Of a DNA stretch of 64,000 bases, positions 10,020-18,879 are shown piece by piece. The stretch is from assembly GCA_905236755.1 (NCBI GenBank), contig CAJOCR010000013.1, positions 1 to 64,000 of the forward strand, read 5' to 3'. The notes beneath the pieces are model-generated. The model had not been told where the DNA came from. It ran no database searches and saw only the letters and a list, made by a program, of their open reading frames with translations. Position numbers and translations under genes: made by a program. Source of the stretch: an uncultured Prevotella sp. Lineage in GTDB: Bacteria > Bacteroidota > Bacteroidia > Bacteroidales > Bacteroidaceae. Position 1 is the stretch's first letter; each line of letters begins with the position of its first letter.

Positions 10020-11270
10020 ATGAAAAAATTAAGTTTAATCTTAATGAGCATATTCGCTCTTGGTCTGATAACATCTTGCAGCAGTAGCAATGAAGAGAAT
10101 GTGACTACAGGTCCTGATCTGGTTACAGGTACTAAGACCTTGACCATTAACATCACTGGTGCTAATCCAATGGCAGGACGCTCAACTGGTACTCTAAATA
10201 GCGGTCAGTTGCAGGTTCCTGGAGACGAGGCAACTATTAATAACTTAATAGTTATTGTGTATGACAATGACTTAGGTAAGTTTGAAACAGCTAATAAGTT
10301 TGTCAATCCTGATGCAACTGGTGGTACAATAACAGAAAAGGTTTATTTTAAAACAACTAATCCTTCTGTATTTGTATTGGCAAATGTTCCTTTGAATGCT
10401 GTGGATGCTGTAGTTGGTCAGAATATGGAAGCTTTCAAGGAGGATCTTTCTGCTTCTCTGAACCTTACATCAATTGATGGTACAACGGCTGGTACTTCGC
10501 AGCTTCCTACTGCTTTGCCAATGATTGGTTCTTCTACAGATCTTACTGCAAATGGAACAGAAACTGTTGGTGGTAAAACCATTTATAAGTATGCTTCTAA
10601 TGTTACTCTCCATCGTATGGTATCTCGTGTGGCACTTACAAGTTTCTCAACTAATTTCTCTGGAGCAGGTGAGAGTTTCACAGTTACTGATGTTTTCTTG
10701 AAGCATGTTAACACTACTTCTGGTTTCCTTCATGCTGATATAACTGCTAATGCAGGAAAGGTTACTATGAATGGTACTCCTAAATTAGGTTCTCTATATG
10801 ATGGAATGACAGTTGCTACTTCTTCTGCACCTACTGCATCTTATCTTAGAGAATCGTATCCATCACCTGCTCATTGGGATGGAACTAAGCCTGCTTTCTT
10901 CTATGTATTCCCAAATAATGCAAGTACTTTCGATGCAAAGACACAGCTTGTAATTAAAGGTAATTATGTTTCTGAAACAGGAGCAACACCAGTAGAGCGT
11001 TACTACGTTTGCGTTGTAAATGCTGTTCCCGATGGTTCTAAGGTCACTTATGAAGCTCCTGTAGGTGGATCAATCCCAACGGATGCAGGTTCTGGTACTA
11101 TATCAGCCAACCGCACATATTCACTTAAGGTTACTGTTACAGGTGCTCCTCAAGAACCAAATGATGTAGCACAGGATGTTGACCCAACGCCTCAAGGTTC
11201 AAATAATGTAGAGCTCACAATTACAGTGGCTAACTGGGCTGCCGACATTATCCAGAACGTTAGTTTCTAA
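10020..11270 (+). CDS. major fimbrial subunit, Mfa1/FimA type
   Basis: A 416-residue lipoprotein with lipobox ITSC (Cys20) and AGRSTG near residue 46 as the probable Arg cleavage site. Type V pilin signs are INNLIVIVYDN, PMIGSSTDL, LHRMVSRVALTSF, FFYVFPNNAS and the terminal strand LTITVANWAADIIQNVSF, which suits donor-strand type polymerisation. The gene is followed by a strong hairpin (11314-11336), which would make it the most abundant transcript of the group. That fits a structural subunit. FimA and Mfa1 subfamilies cannot be separated with certainty here. Confidence 0.85.
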   Translation: MKKLSLILMSIFALGLITSCSSSNEENVTTGPDLVTGTKTLTINITGANPMAGRSTGTLNSGQLQVPGDEATINNLIVIVYDNDLGKFETANKFVNPDATGGTITEKVYFKTTNPSVFVLANVPLNAVDAVVGQNMEAFKEDLSASLNLTSIDGTTAGTSQLPTALPMIGSSTDLTANGTETVGGKTIYKYASNVTLHRMVSRVALTSFSTNFSGAGESFTVTDVFLKHVNTTSGFLHADITANAGKVTMNGTPKLGSLYDGMTVATSSAPTASYLRESYPSPAHWDGTKPAFFYVFPNNASTFDAKTQLVIKGNYVSETGATPVERYYVCVVNAVPDGSKVTYEAPVGGSIPTDAGSGTISANRTYSLKVTVTGAPQEPNDVAQDVDPTPQGSNNVELTITVANWAADIIQNVSF

Positions 11271-11313
11271 GATAGTACTTTTTTATCGGATATAACTATA
11301 GAAAGTAGGTGCT

Positions 11314-11336
11314 TGCGGAGGCACCGTTCCTCCGCA
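11314..11336 (+). terminator. hairpin after the major pilin gene
   Basis: GCGGAGG (11315-11321) pairs with CCTCCGC (11329-11335) after a 7-base loop, followed by an A/T-rich stretch without a long T run. It is likely an attenuator or mRNA-stabilising hairpin between the pilin and the downstream genes. Confidence 0.6.
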
Positions 11337-11391
11337 GCATCTTTAAAAACTTTCGATAAGAAAAGTTAGTAATAAATTCAAAGACAACGAA

Positions 11392-12609
11392 ATGAAAAGA
11401 TTGTTTTTCTACATACTCAGCCTCGTAGCAATGGTTGCTATCTTTGCTTCTTGTTCTAAAGATGCTAATATCGCATCTGACGAAAACAAGGACAAGGGAG
11501 TAATTGTGACTATCCGTTTGGATAGGGCTACTATGACACGTGTGCTGGGCGATCCTAACGCAACTGATGAGACAAGTTTACGCTATGACACAAAGATAGA
11601 AAAGGTAGGCTTCCTTATCTTTAATGCAGCTGGCGAACTTGTTACACGTCATTCTGAAGCTTATGTAGAAGGCAAAGAGTATCGTTTCTCAACTACCGAT
11701 GATGCTTACGAAATGCTCATCGTTGCTAATGTTGATGCTGATCTCCTTCGTGAGATTAATTCTAAAGACGAATTAACAAACAAGTCTATTCTAAGCCTTA
11801 AGGCTAATGATTATTCCGCAATACCAATGATAGGACGAGTTATCATTAGTATCACGGGAAACGAATTCTCGACAACTGTATCGCTGAAGCGTTTGCTTGC
11901 ACGTGTAGGTGTGAAAAACATCTCTGTGAACATTCCTTCAAGCGAATCGTTTGTTCCAAAGGAGATATTTGTATGCAGAGCAAATGATAAGCATGCACTT
12001 TATGACAGCTCGATAGCTAACCCATGGGATGGTTATTCTTATTCTGATTTCATTGATCTTCAGGATGGTTCCATCATCATCAAGGGCGCTACAGGCGAGA
12101 CAAGCATTACAGGCAGTCTTCCTGGTTTGACCAGTGGATATGGAGATATGACTTTACCTGTAAGTACCGATAGAAGCACATGGCAGTATTTCTATGTATT
12201 CCCACATGATGCAACTAATCCTACAAGAATGGTGCTCAAGGGTATATATACTGATAGTTATGGTGAAGAATCAGTGACTTACTATCCGGTGATTTTGAAC
12301 CATGTATATAATACGGTAGAAGTAGGCAACACAACATATAATGATGCTACAGAATATGCTAACGATTCAAAACTTGAAGCAAACAAGAGTTATCTGCTCG
12401 ACCTGTCGATATCAGGTGAGGGAGCCAAGACAACAAGTGGTGAAGTGCCACACGGTTCTCATGCACAGATTAATTTCACAGTAGGTGGATATACTATTGC
12501 TAACCAGGTTTCAGAAATTCAACTTGAAGAAGAAGATAAGGAGCTAACTTTCAACGTTACAATTACTATTGTTAGCTATAAGGATGCTCCTCAGAAAACA
12601 ACGCTATAG
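11392..12609 (+). CDS. fimbrial subunit lipoprotein, Mfa1/FimA type
   Basis: A 405-residue lipoprotein with lipobox FASC (Cys21) and TMTRVLGD near residue 52. It carries EKVGFLIFNAAGELV, PMIGRVIIS, LKRLLARVGVKNI, YFYVFPHDAT and TRMVLKGIY, the same order of motifs as the preceding pilin. It probably forms part of the same type V pilus as an alternative or minor subunit. The end (TFNVTITIVSYKDAPQ) lacks the usual VANW. Confidence 0.8.
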   Translation: MKRLFFYILSLVAMVAIFASCSKDANIASDENKDKGVIVTIRLDRATMTRVLGDPNATDETSLRYDTKIEKVGFLIFNAAGELVTRHSEAYVEGKEYRFSTTDDAYEMLIVANVDADLLREINSKDELTNKSILSLKANDYSAIPMIGRVIISITGNEFSTTVSLKRLLARVGVKNISVNIPSSESFVPKEIFVCRANDKHALYDSSIANPWDGYSYSDFIDLQDGSIIIKGATGETSITGSLPGLTSGYGDMTLPVSTDRSTWQYFYVFPHDATNPTRMVLKGIYTDSYGEESVTYYPVILNHVYNTVEVGNTTYNDATEYANDSKLEANKSYLLDLSISGEGAKTTSGEVPHGSHAQINFTVGGYTIANQVSEIQLEEEDKELTFNVTITIVSYKDAPQKTTL

Positions 12610-12828
12610 AAGCCTCCCCCATCCCCCTCCGGTAGGAGTGGGCTAACCAACAGGGAGAAACTCGCTGAGAATGATGCATACGCACGCCAAAGGTGTGGCT
12701 ATTGAACATTGAATGTAATCATAAAGTTCAAAACTCAAACCTCAAAGTTCAAAGGTTATAAATGATAAACGAGCGCAAAGCGCTTTAAATATTTCAATAT
12801 TTCATTCTTTCCATCTTTCAATTATATT

Positions 12829-12837
12829 GGGGGGGGG
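12829..12837 (+). promoter_or_regulatory. poly-G tract (G9) in the 5' leader
   Basis: Nine consecutive G at 12829-12837, 20 bases before the ATG of the next gene. Tracts of this length are prone to slipped-strand changes; an effect on translation or transcription is inferred. Confidence 0.5.
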
Positions 12838-12857
12838 AGAGGTTTAAATACAAAGAT

Positions 12858-14870
12858 ATGAACAGAAAAAATTATATTAAGCAATCAACCTTAATGGCAT
12901 TGATACTCGCAGGCCTGATGGCTATGTTCTCAGTATCATGTTCTTCATCAGATGCAACAATTACCGATGACGGTGGATTGAAGCCAACTGATGGTAATAA
13001 CTTGGTTGTGTACATAGGTACGACCTCAAGTACTTATAATGGTCGTGCAGTTGCTCTAACTGACCCAGGTACTGCTGTGGAAAACAAGATTAACACAACA
13101 ACATTGCTTGTCTTTGGTTCAAATGGCGTTGCCAAGACTATTCAGGAAGTAGAGCCTAAAGATCAGCTCATTAATACTCGTGTGCCTAACCTCGCTGCAG
13201 GTGATAAGGTGTATCTTGCTATTAATGTGCCAGCAAGTGTTTTCTCTACTGTAGCTCGTCTGGCTGATTTCGAGGAGACAAAGATTGATATTGATCGTGC
13301 AATCCTTGGTGATGCCACCGACAAGACTATAGCTAATCCAGGTGATGCTCCTATGTTTGGTAAGGGCAATCTCGAGGCTGTGCCTAACGAGACTGATGTG
13401 TATAGAGCTACAGTTCCTGTTAACCACATGTTGGCTAAGGTTACTCTGAACACTATCACCGCTTCTCTTGAAGGCGATGCAGAGTTTACTCCTACTGAGG
13501 TGTATCTTAAGAATGTGCCTCAATATATGTATCTCGAAACAGCAGAATCGGCAGCTAAACAGGATTATCGCTTCTTCAACAATGAGGGTGGTACTTTCTA
13601 TCAGGGAGAGCGAGCTAATACAGAGTTCTTTAAGGAGTATTTAGGTAGTGGTGTTAATCTTGGTGGTTTCCAACCAACAAATCCAACATTGACTCGTACA
13701 GCATCGTCATGGCACGATAATGCTCCTGCTATGGTTTTCTACACAATGCCTAACAACCCTGCTACTCCAACAATGTTGGTTATCAAGGGTACTTATAAAC
13801 CAGCAAATACTACAGAATCGAAGACTGTTAAGTATTCAATCTATTTGAATCATAATACAAATAGTAATACTGTTCCTAATGGTGGTCCTTACATCAAGCA
13901 GCTCTATCCTAACTATAACTATAGTGTGGACTTGTTTATCAAGAATGCTTCTATTAGTGATGTAGAACCAACACCAGGTGTTGACTATCAGTATTACATC
14001 AAGGTTACAGAGGATTACACCTTTGGTGTGCTGCAGTCTATTAATGCTCAGTTCCAGCAGAACGACCGTTTGAATCAGGAAGAAGAATCTGGTACTCGTC
14101 AGGTAGCAGGTAACACTATAATCAATGGGCCTCAGATTGCTGATTCTCATGAGACCTACGACTTCCTCGACGATTTGTCTATAGGAAACTTCTTGTTCAG
14201 CGATGGTACTTATGGTAGTATTCCTAATAATCCAGGTAAGACTCCTATTGCTATCATATTCAGTACAAATCCATCATCTACTGATGGAGTTACATATACA
14301 CATGGATATGCTATGGCTTTGAAAGATATGCCGTCAACTTATGCATGGGGTAGTCAGTTGGATAATTCTGATTTGACGAATTATGATGGTACAAGTTCAT
14401 ATACCGACAGAATGGATATGGAAGGACTTACTAATAGAATGTACGAATACTCAAATAATTATCCTGCTTCTTATAATGCTAGAACTTCATATTCTGTGTC
14501 TGCTCCTTCAATGGGTACAAGTGGATGGTTCTTACCTGCAGCAGGTCAGTGGTTCGATATTATCTCTAACCTCGGTAGCCTAACAACAACAGGTATCATC
14601 TATGATGGTTGGCATGGAACAACAGAAAATATGATTTCTGCTCGTGTAGCTAATTCAATAAATAATCGTTTGAGTGTGTTGCCAGCAGGTAGCTATGATC
14701 CTTTCGAAATAGTCGAAGCTACAGGTTCAAGCATCTTCTACTGGACATCAACAGAATATAGTTCTTACGAAGCTCTTGCTGTTAGCTTTGCAAATGATGG
14801 CTCTATGCTCTTTGCTACTAATAAAGCAAAAACAGCTACTTGCAGAGTTCGTCCAATCATAGCTTTCTAA
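12858..14870 (+). CDS. Mfa1-type fimbrial subunit fused to a DUF1566-like C-terminal domain
   Basis: A 670-residue lipoprotein with lipobox SVSC (Cys28). Residues about 45-380 match the Mfa1 pilin order: NGRAVAL, TTLLVFGSNGV, PMFGKGNL, NHMLAKVTL, VFYTMPNNPA, TMLVIKGTY. The extra region from about 430 carries PIAIIF, HGYAMALKDM, SGWFLPAAGQW, YWTSTEYSSYEALAV and CRVRPIIAF, the signature of the DUF1566/lectin-like fold found at the end of many Bacteroidetes surface proteins. The pilin part could be assembled and the C-terminal part could present a binding surface, perhaps at the tip. A G9 tract lies 20 bases upstream of the start. Confidence 0.8.
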   Translation: MNRKNYIKQSTLMALILAGLMAMFSVSCSSSDATITDDGGLKPTDGNNLVVYIGTTSSTYNGRAVALTDPGTAVENKINTTTLLVFGSNGVAKTIQEVEPKDQLINTRVPNLAAGDKVYLAINVPASVFSTVARLADFEETKIDIDRAILGDATDKTIANPGDAPMFGKGNLEAVPNETDVYRATVPVNHMLAKVTLNTITASLEGDAEFTPTEVYLKNVPQYMYLETAESAAKQDYRFFNNEGGTFYQGERANTEFFKEYLGSGVNLGGFQPTNPTLTRTASSWHDNAPAMVFYTMPNNPATPTMLVIKGTYKPANTTESKTVKYSIYLNHNTNSNTVPNGGPYIKQLYPNYNYSVDLFIKNASISDVEPTPGVDYQYYIKVTEDYTFGVLQSINAQFQQNDRLNQEEESGTRQVAGNTIINGPQIADSHETYDFLDDLSIGNFLFSDGTYGSIPNNPGKTPIAIIFSTNPSSTDGVTYTHGYAMALKDMPSTYAWGSQLDNSDLTNYDGTSSYTDRMDMEGLTNRMYEYSNNYPASYNARTSYSVSAPSMGTSGWFLPAAGQWFDIISNLGSLTTTGIIYDGWHGTTENMISARVANSINNRLSVLPAGSYDPFEIVEATGSSIFYWTSTEYSSYEALAVSFANDGSMLFATNKAKTATCRVRPIIAF

Positions 14871-14888
14871 CAATTAAAACTCGGAACG

Positions 14889-15950
14889 ATGAAGAAATAT
14901 TTGATACTATTTATCAGCGCATTGGTGTTGGCATCTTGCTCTAATGAAGAGGTTGTCACTTCACAAGAGAATTCAGAAAAAGCTGTTCTGAAGTTTAGTC
15001 TTACAGCTGAGCCAAACCAGAATTCTCGTAGTATAGATTTGGCTGCCGACAGCACCATATACGACTGTACTATTCTTACTTTCGACCTTGATGGAAATAT
15101 TTCTGGTAAGGGTTATGAAGCTATTTCTGGTGGTGTGGCAAGATTTGATATGCAAGTGGGACTTTCAACCAACAGAGGTGACAGTTGTATTGTGTATGCT
15201 ATTGCTAACACAAATAATCCTACCCTCTTTGATGGTGTGCAGAACTATGATCAGTTTCATAGTATGTTCTTGTCATTCGATACACCAGAGGATCTTGTTG
15301 CTGGTAATATAAAGATAGGAAACAACACTTTGGGATTTACTTCACTTACCACCAATGGTCAGCTTATGACAACTGAGGCTATAAAGGTGAAGATTACTGA
15401 TGGTATTGTTCCTTTCCGTTTGAAACTGTATAGCCAGAGCGCAAAGATAAAGTTCACTATCAATGCTCCTACTGGTGATGCTATCAATGGCTTCCGCCTA
15501 AAAGGCTATCAGTTGTTTATGGTACCTTTATCTGGATATCTTGATAATCGTTATAAGGGTATAGAACCAGATGCTGCTTTTGAGGCTCCAGGTGGCACTT
15601 ATGGAAACTATCCAAGAGTAAACTTAGCAGGTGATTCAACTGTTGTTCATTTCACATATTACATGAACGAGAGTCATCAGGGTGAGCAGAAAAGCAATCC
15701 TGCAACAAGTGTTAAGGAACGTACAGCGGCTCACGCTAAGCCTCATGCAACATATATTGAGGTGTATGTAGCTGATATGGCTGGTAAGCAGGGCACATAT
15801 CGATATTACTTAGGTAATTTAACAACAGATATTAATAATTCAAAGTTTAACTATTACAATATTCTGAGAGGCTATGACTATTATGTCACCATTAACCTCA
15901 ATGATATAGATGTTAGCGACCCGAGGTTCTCGTGGGACCAAGCTTCGTGA
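14889..15950 (+). CDS. fimbrial accessory lipoprotein 1 (Mfa2/DUF4906-like)
   Basis: A 353-residue lipoprotein with lipobox LASC (Cys17) and NSRSIDLAADS near residue 46. It carries YDCTILTFDLDGNI, SCIVYAIANTN, TYRYYLGNLTTDIN and YNILRGYDYYVTINL near the end. The final motif recurs in the next two genes and resembles proteins annotated with DUF4906, found in type V pilus loci as anchor or accessory components. It lies 18 bases after the pilin/DUF1566 gene and is probably cotranscribed. Confidence 0.7.
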   Translation: MKKYLILFISALVLASCSNEEVVTSQENSEKAVLKFSLTAEPNQNSRSIDLAADSTIYDCTILTFDLDGNISGKGYEAISGGVARFDMQVGLSTNRGDSCIVYAIANTNNPTLFDGVQNYDQFHSMFLSFDTPEDLVAGNIKIGNNTLGFTSLTTNGQLMTTEAIKVKITDGIVPFRLKLYSQSAKIKFTINAPTGDAINGFRLKGYQLFMVPLSGYLDNRYKGIEPDAAFEAPGGTYGNYPRVNLAGDSTVVHFTYYMNESHQGEQKSNPATSVKERTAAHAKPHATYIEVYVADMAGKQGTYRYYLGNLTTDINNSKFNYYNILRGYDYYVTINLNDIDVSDPRFSWDQAS

Positions 15951-16215
15951 GTTAGAAGTTAGGAGATAGGAGTTATCGCATTGCAAGCAATGCTAATGAA
16001 TAATGAATATTGAATATTGAATAATGAAGCGCGCAGCGCTTAAAATTCTTAAATTACTCAAACTTCGTTTTCGTCAACTCGTCTCTAATTCTTGATAAAA
16101 AAGAATAATTGATGATAATTTGCGGTAATTCGTGGTAATTATACGTTAAGCGAAGCGCAAAAGAGTTAGGAGTAAAAAATTCTCTAATTCTTGATAAAAA
16201 GAAAAAATTCGAGAT

Positions 16216-17301
16216 ATGAAAAAGATATTATTACTAACGGCTATGATAGTTGCAGGTATGATGGTTACATCTTGCAGCAACGATGAAGAGCAGGTGAAAA
16301 CCAACGACCAGACAGGAGTTATTGCTCTTAAAGCAGAAGTGGTTCCTATGAACACTTTGCTTGAGGGCGATAGAAGTGGCGTATCACGTGCTATTACTGC
16401 CGAATACGAGAATTCTATCAATGATTTGCACGTTGTGGCATTTGATAGTGAAGGTAATCAGATTTACCATATATATTCTCCTATGTATGCAGAAAATCCA
16501 TATACCACCTTGCTTAACCTTGGTGAAACATATAAAGGACAGACAGTTACTTTATATGCTATTGCTAACGTAGGACATGCCGATTTGTTCACAACGCCAC
16601 AATATGGAAGTAATTATACGAAAACGGATTTTGAGCAGTTGAACGTAAGACCATATGATGATTTTGTTGATAATATTACAGCTGGAAATCTTGTCCTTAA
16701 ATCTGGTGGTGGTACCACTTTGGCTGTTATTAGCAATTCGCAAAGCCCAATTATGGTTACAGGTCCACTGCAGGTTACAGTTGCGAACAATGGTCTTACA
16801 TCGGCAACTTTAAGATTTATACGCCAAGATACTAAGATTACTTTGAACATCATTCCTCAGAAGTTCAAGATTCTCGAATATAAAATCTGCAACATACCAA
16901 AGATATCATATCTTTTCTCACATGGTGATAATGTGGCTAATGTGCAGTATGATAATTTGTCTTCTGTATTGATACCAGAGGAAGATCAAAGCAAGACTTT
17001 GTCAAAAGTGTCTTTCCATGTGTTTGAAAACTATAATGATATCTCGTCAACAGTTTTGAAACAAACAGATAGATACACAGGTAATGTGCCGGAGAATGCA
17101 ACATACGTTGATATTATAGGTACTCCTGATGGATACACAGGAAAATACAGATATCGTGTTTATTTGGGTGGCGTAGATTCTGAGAATGTTATTCGCTATG
17201 AGTATTTCACTCTCTTGCGCAACTATGAATACTATCTCACCGTAAAGATTGCTGGTGATGGCACCGGTGATCAACGTGTGACTAAATTATCAGATAATTA
17301 A
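16216..17301 (+). CDS. fimbrial accessory lipoprotein 2 (Mfa2/DUF4906-like)
   Basis: A 361-residue lipoprotein with lipobox VTSC (Cys20) and GVSRAITAEYENSINDLHV near residue 54. It carries VTLYAIANVGHADLF, YRYRVYLGGVDSENV and FTLLRNYEYYLTVKI. It is a paralogue of the genes on both sides: the SRA.T.EYENxI.xxH pattern is shared with the next one. Its role as pilus anchor, tip or accessory protein is inferred from context. Confidence 0.7.
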   Translation: MKKILLLTAMIVAGMMVTSCSNDEEQVKTNDQTGVIALKAEVVPMNTLLEGDRSGVSRAITAEYENSINDLHVVAFDSEGNQIYHIYSPMYAENPYTTLLNLGETYKGQTVTLYAIANVGHADLFTTPQYGSNYTKTDFEQLNVRPYDDFVDNITAGNLVLKSGGGTTLAVISNSQSPIMVTGPLQVTVANNGLTSATLRFIRQDTKITLNIIPQKFKILEYKICNIPKISYLFSHGDNVANVQYDNLSSVLIPEEDQSKTLSKVSFHVFENYNDISSTVLKQTDRYTGNVPENATYVDIIGTPDGYTGKYRYRVYLGGVDSENVIRYEYFTLLRNYEYYLTVKIAGDGTGDQRVTKLSDN

Positions 17302-17317
17302 GAATAGACAATTTAGC

Positions 17318-18469
17318 ATGATTATTATGAAAATATTTGTTTCTCACGCATTACATCGCATGATGGTTGCAACAATGGCACTATCGGGTTTGATGTTTAC
17401 CGCTTGTACATCTTCTGATGAAGATGCAAAGACTGGTACATCAATTGCTGAAGTGACTGTTTCTCTGAACGTTGACGATGCGGTAGCCTTTGGCTCTCGT
17501 GCTCTTACAGATGAGTATGAGAATAAGATTAGCAACATTCATATCCTGGCATTCAATTGGAGTACAGGAGCAATGATTAGTAATGGTTACACTACAGTTG
17601 ATAATAAGTCAAACATGACGTGTAAACTTGCCATTCCATATAATCAAGATATGTATGTGGCATTGTATGCTATTGCTAATATTGGAAATAAAACAGTTTT
17701 TGATAATCATGCTTTGACAATGTCTCAGTTTGAAAGCTTATATGTACAAACAGCTGATGCCGACAAGATGACAGCTGGTACTTACAGCCTGTGCAAGGCT
17801 GATGGTACTGTACTGGCAGAGGTAGCAAACGAAACTCATGCTTTGCTTGTTTCACCTAAGGTATTAAGCTATCATGCACGATTGAATACTAATGCCATTA
17901 ATGTTACATTAAACTTAAGTCGTCAGACTCCAAAGTTCATCCTTAATATTTATGGTAACGACATAAACCTCTTGAGCTATCAGTTCTACAACATTCCTAC
18001 TACAGATCATATTATTGCTAATGAAACAAATATGACAGATGTTGTATATGCTAACACGATAGAACATCAGTTTGAGGCAAACACCATCTCTGCAGAGAAT
18101 GTTACATATTACGGATTAAAGTCGTATAAGGCATCCAAACCATCTATTACAACACAAAGAGGTCGTACTGATGAAAATGCTCCAGCGGATGCAGCTTTCC
18201 TCGACATCAAGGGTAGCCCTATTAGCGACCCATCTTTGGTTTATCGCTACAGAGTATATCTTGGAGGAGTAAACTCAAGTGGAGTAGCTACACCATCAGA
18301 GTTCAGTATATTCCGTAATCATGACTATTATCTGAACATCACAGTGTCTGGATATCTAACAGAAGATTATCGTACAGGACACTATAACAATATGAATGCA
18401 ACACTTGAACTTACCCCATGGTCTGCTGAACAGAGGGATGTAGATTCCGATTCGCACACCATCCTTTAA
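17318..18469 (+). CDS. fimbrial accessory lipoprotein 3 (Mfa2/DUF4906-like)
   Basis: A 383-residue lipoprotein with lipobox FTAC (Cys30 from this start; an alternative ATG at 17327 is equally possible). GSRALTDEYENKISNIHI, MYVALYAIANIGN, YRYRVYLGGVNSSGV and FSIFRNHDYYLNITV mark it as a tandem paralogue of the previous gene, 16 bases upstream. It extends about 25 residues past the paralogue's end (LELTPWSAEQRDV). It is the last gene before the switching adhesin. Confidence 0.7.
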   Translation: MIIMKIFVSHALHRMMVATMALSGLMFTACTSSDEDAKTGTSIAEVTVSLNVDDAVAFGSRALTDEYENKISNIHILAFNWSTGAMISNGYTTVDNKSNMTCKLAIPYNQDMYVALYAIANIGNKTVFDNHALTMSQFESLYVQTADADKMTAGTYSLCKADGTVLAEVANETHALLVSPKVLSYHARLNTNAINVTLNLSRQTPKFILNIYGNDINLLSYQFYNIPTTDHIIANETNMTDVVYANTIEHQFEANTISAENVTYYGLKSYKASKPSITTQRGRTDENAPADAAFLDIKGSPISDPSLVYRYRVYLGGVNSSGVATPSEFSIFRNHDYYLNITVSGYLTEDYRTGHYNNMNATLELTPWSAEQRDVDSDSHTIL

Positions 18470-18879
18470 CATCTCCCTCCCAAAGTAATATGAATAGATA
18501 ATTATTCAATATTCTTTATTCATTAGCATTGCTTGCAATGCGTCTGGAGAGGGTCGGGGAGAGGCTTCTCAAGCGTCTTATCCACGCTCAAGCGTCTTAA
18601 TCCACGCTGAAGCGTTCAAATTTACGCTCAAGCGTCCTTCCAAATAATCACGCTGAAGCGTTCACTCCATGCCAAGCGTTCAATTGCGCAGCATCGTTCT
18701 TTGAATATATGTTTCTCACTTCCCGTCCGGTTTGCCGCAATATAATGGCGGCATTCCTTTCCACGCTCAAGCGTTCAATCTGCAATCCACGCTCAAGCGT
18801 TCTCCCTCTTTCAGAGGGGCTCCCTCTCTGTAGGAGAGGGCGGGGGGGAGAGGTTGTTTATAAGTAAATATTTTCCGCT
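18470..18879. promoter_or_regulatory. leader of the switching adhesin gene with iterated palindromes
   Basis: 410 bases without a gene. They contain six full copies of ACGCTSAAGCGT (18584, 18604, 18624, 18650, 18763, 18789), two half copies near 18568 and 18669, and G7 at 18842-18848. The promoter of the adhesin gene may lie here, but I cannot place it. Confidence 0.55.
18568..18800. repeat. cluster of 12-bp palindromes ACGCTnnAGCGT
   Basis: Full copies start at 18584, 18604, 18624, 18650, 18763 and 18789. The first three are spaced exactly 20 bases apart and the fourth 26. Central bases are CA or GA. Two further copies lie beyond the far end of the array (55123 and 55143). They may bind a dimeric protein on one face of the DNA; the function is unknown. 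Confidence 0.8.

Noticed and set aside
18568..18800. CRISPR array from the repeated ACGCTCAAGCGT units
   Set aside because: Units are only 12 bases, spacing is irregular (20, 26 and over 100 bases), and no cas gene is present.
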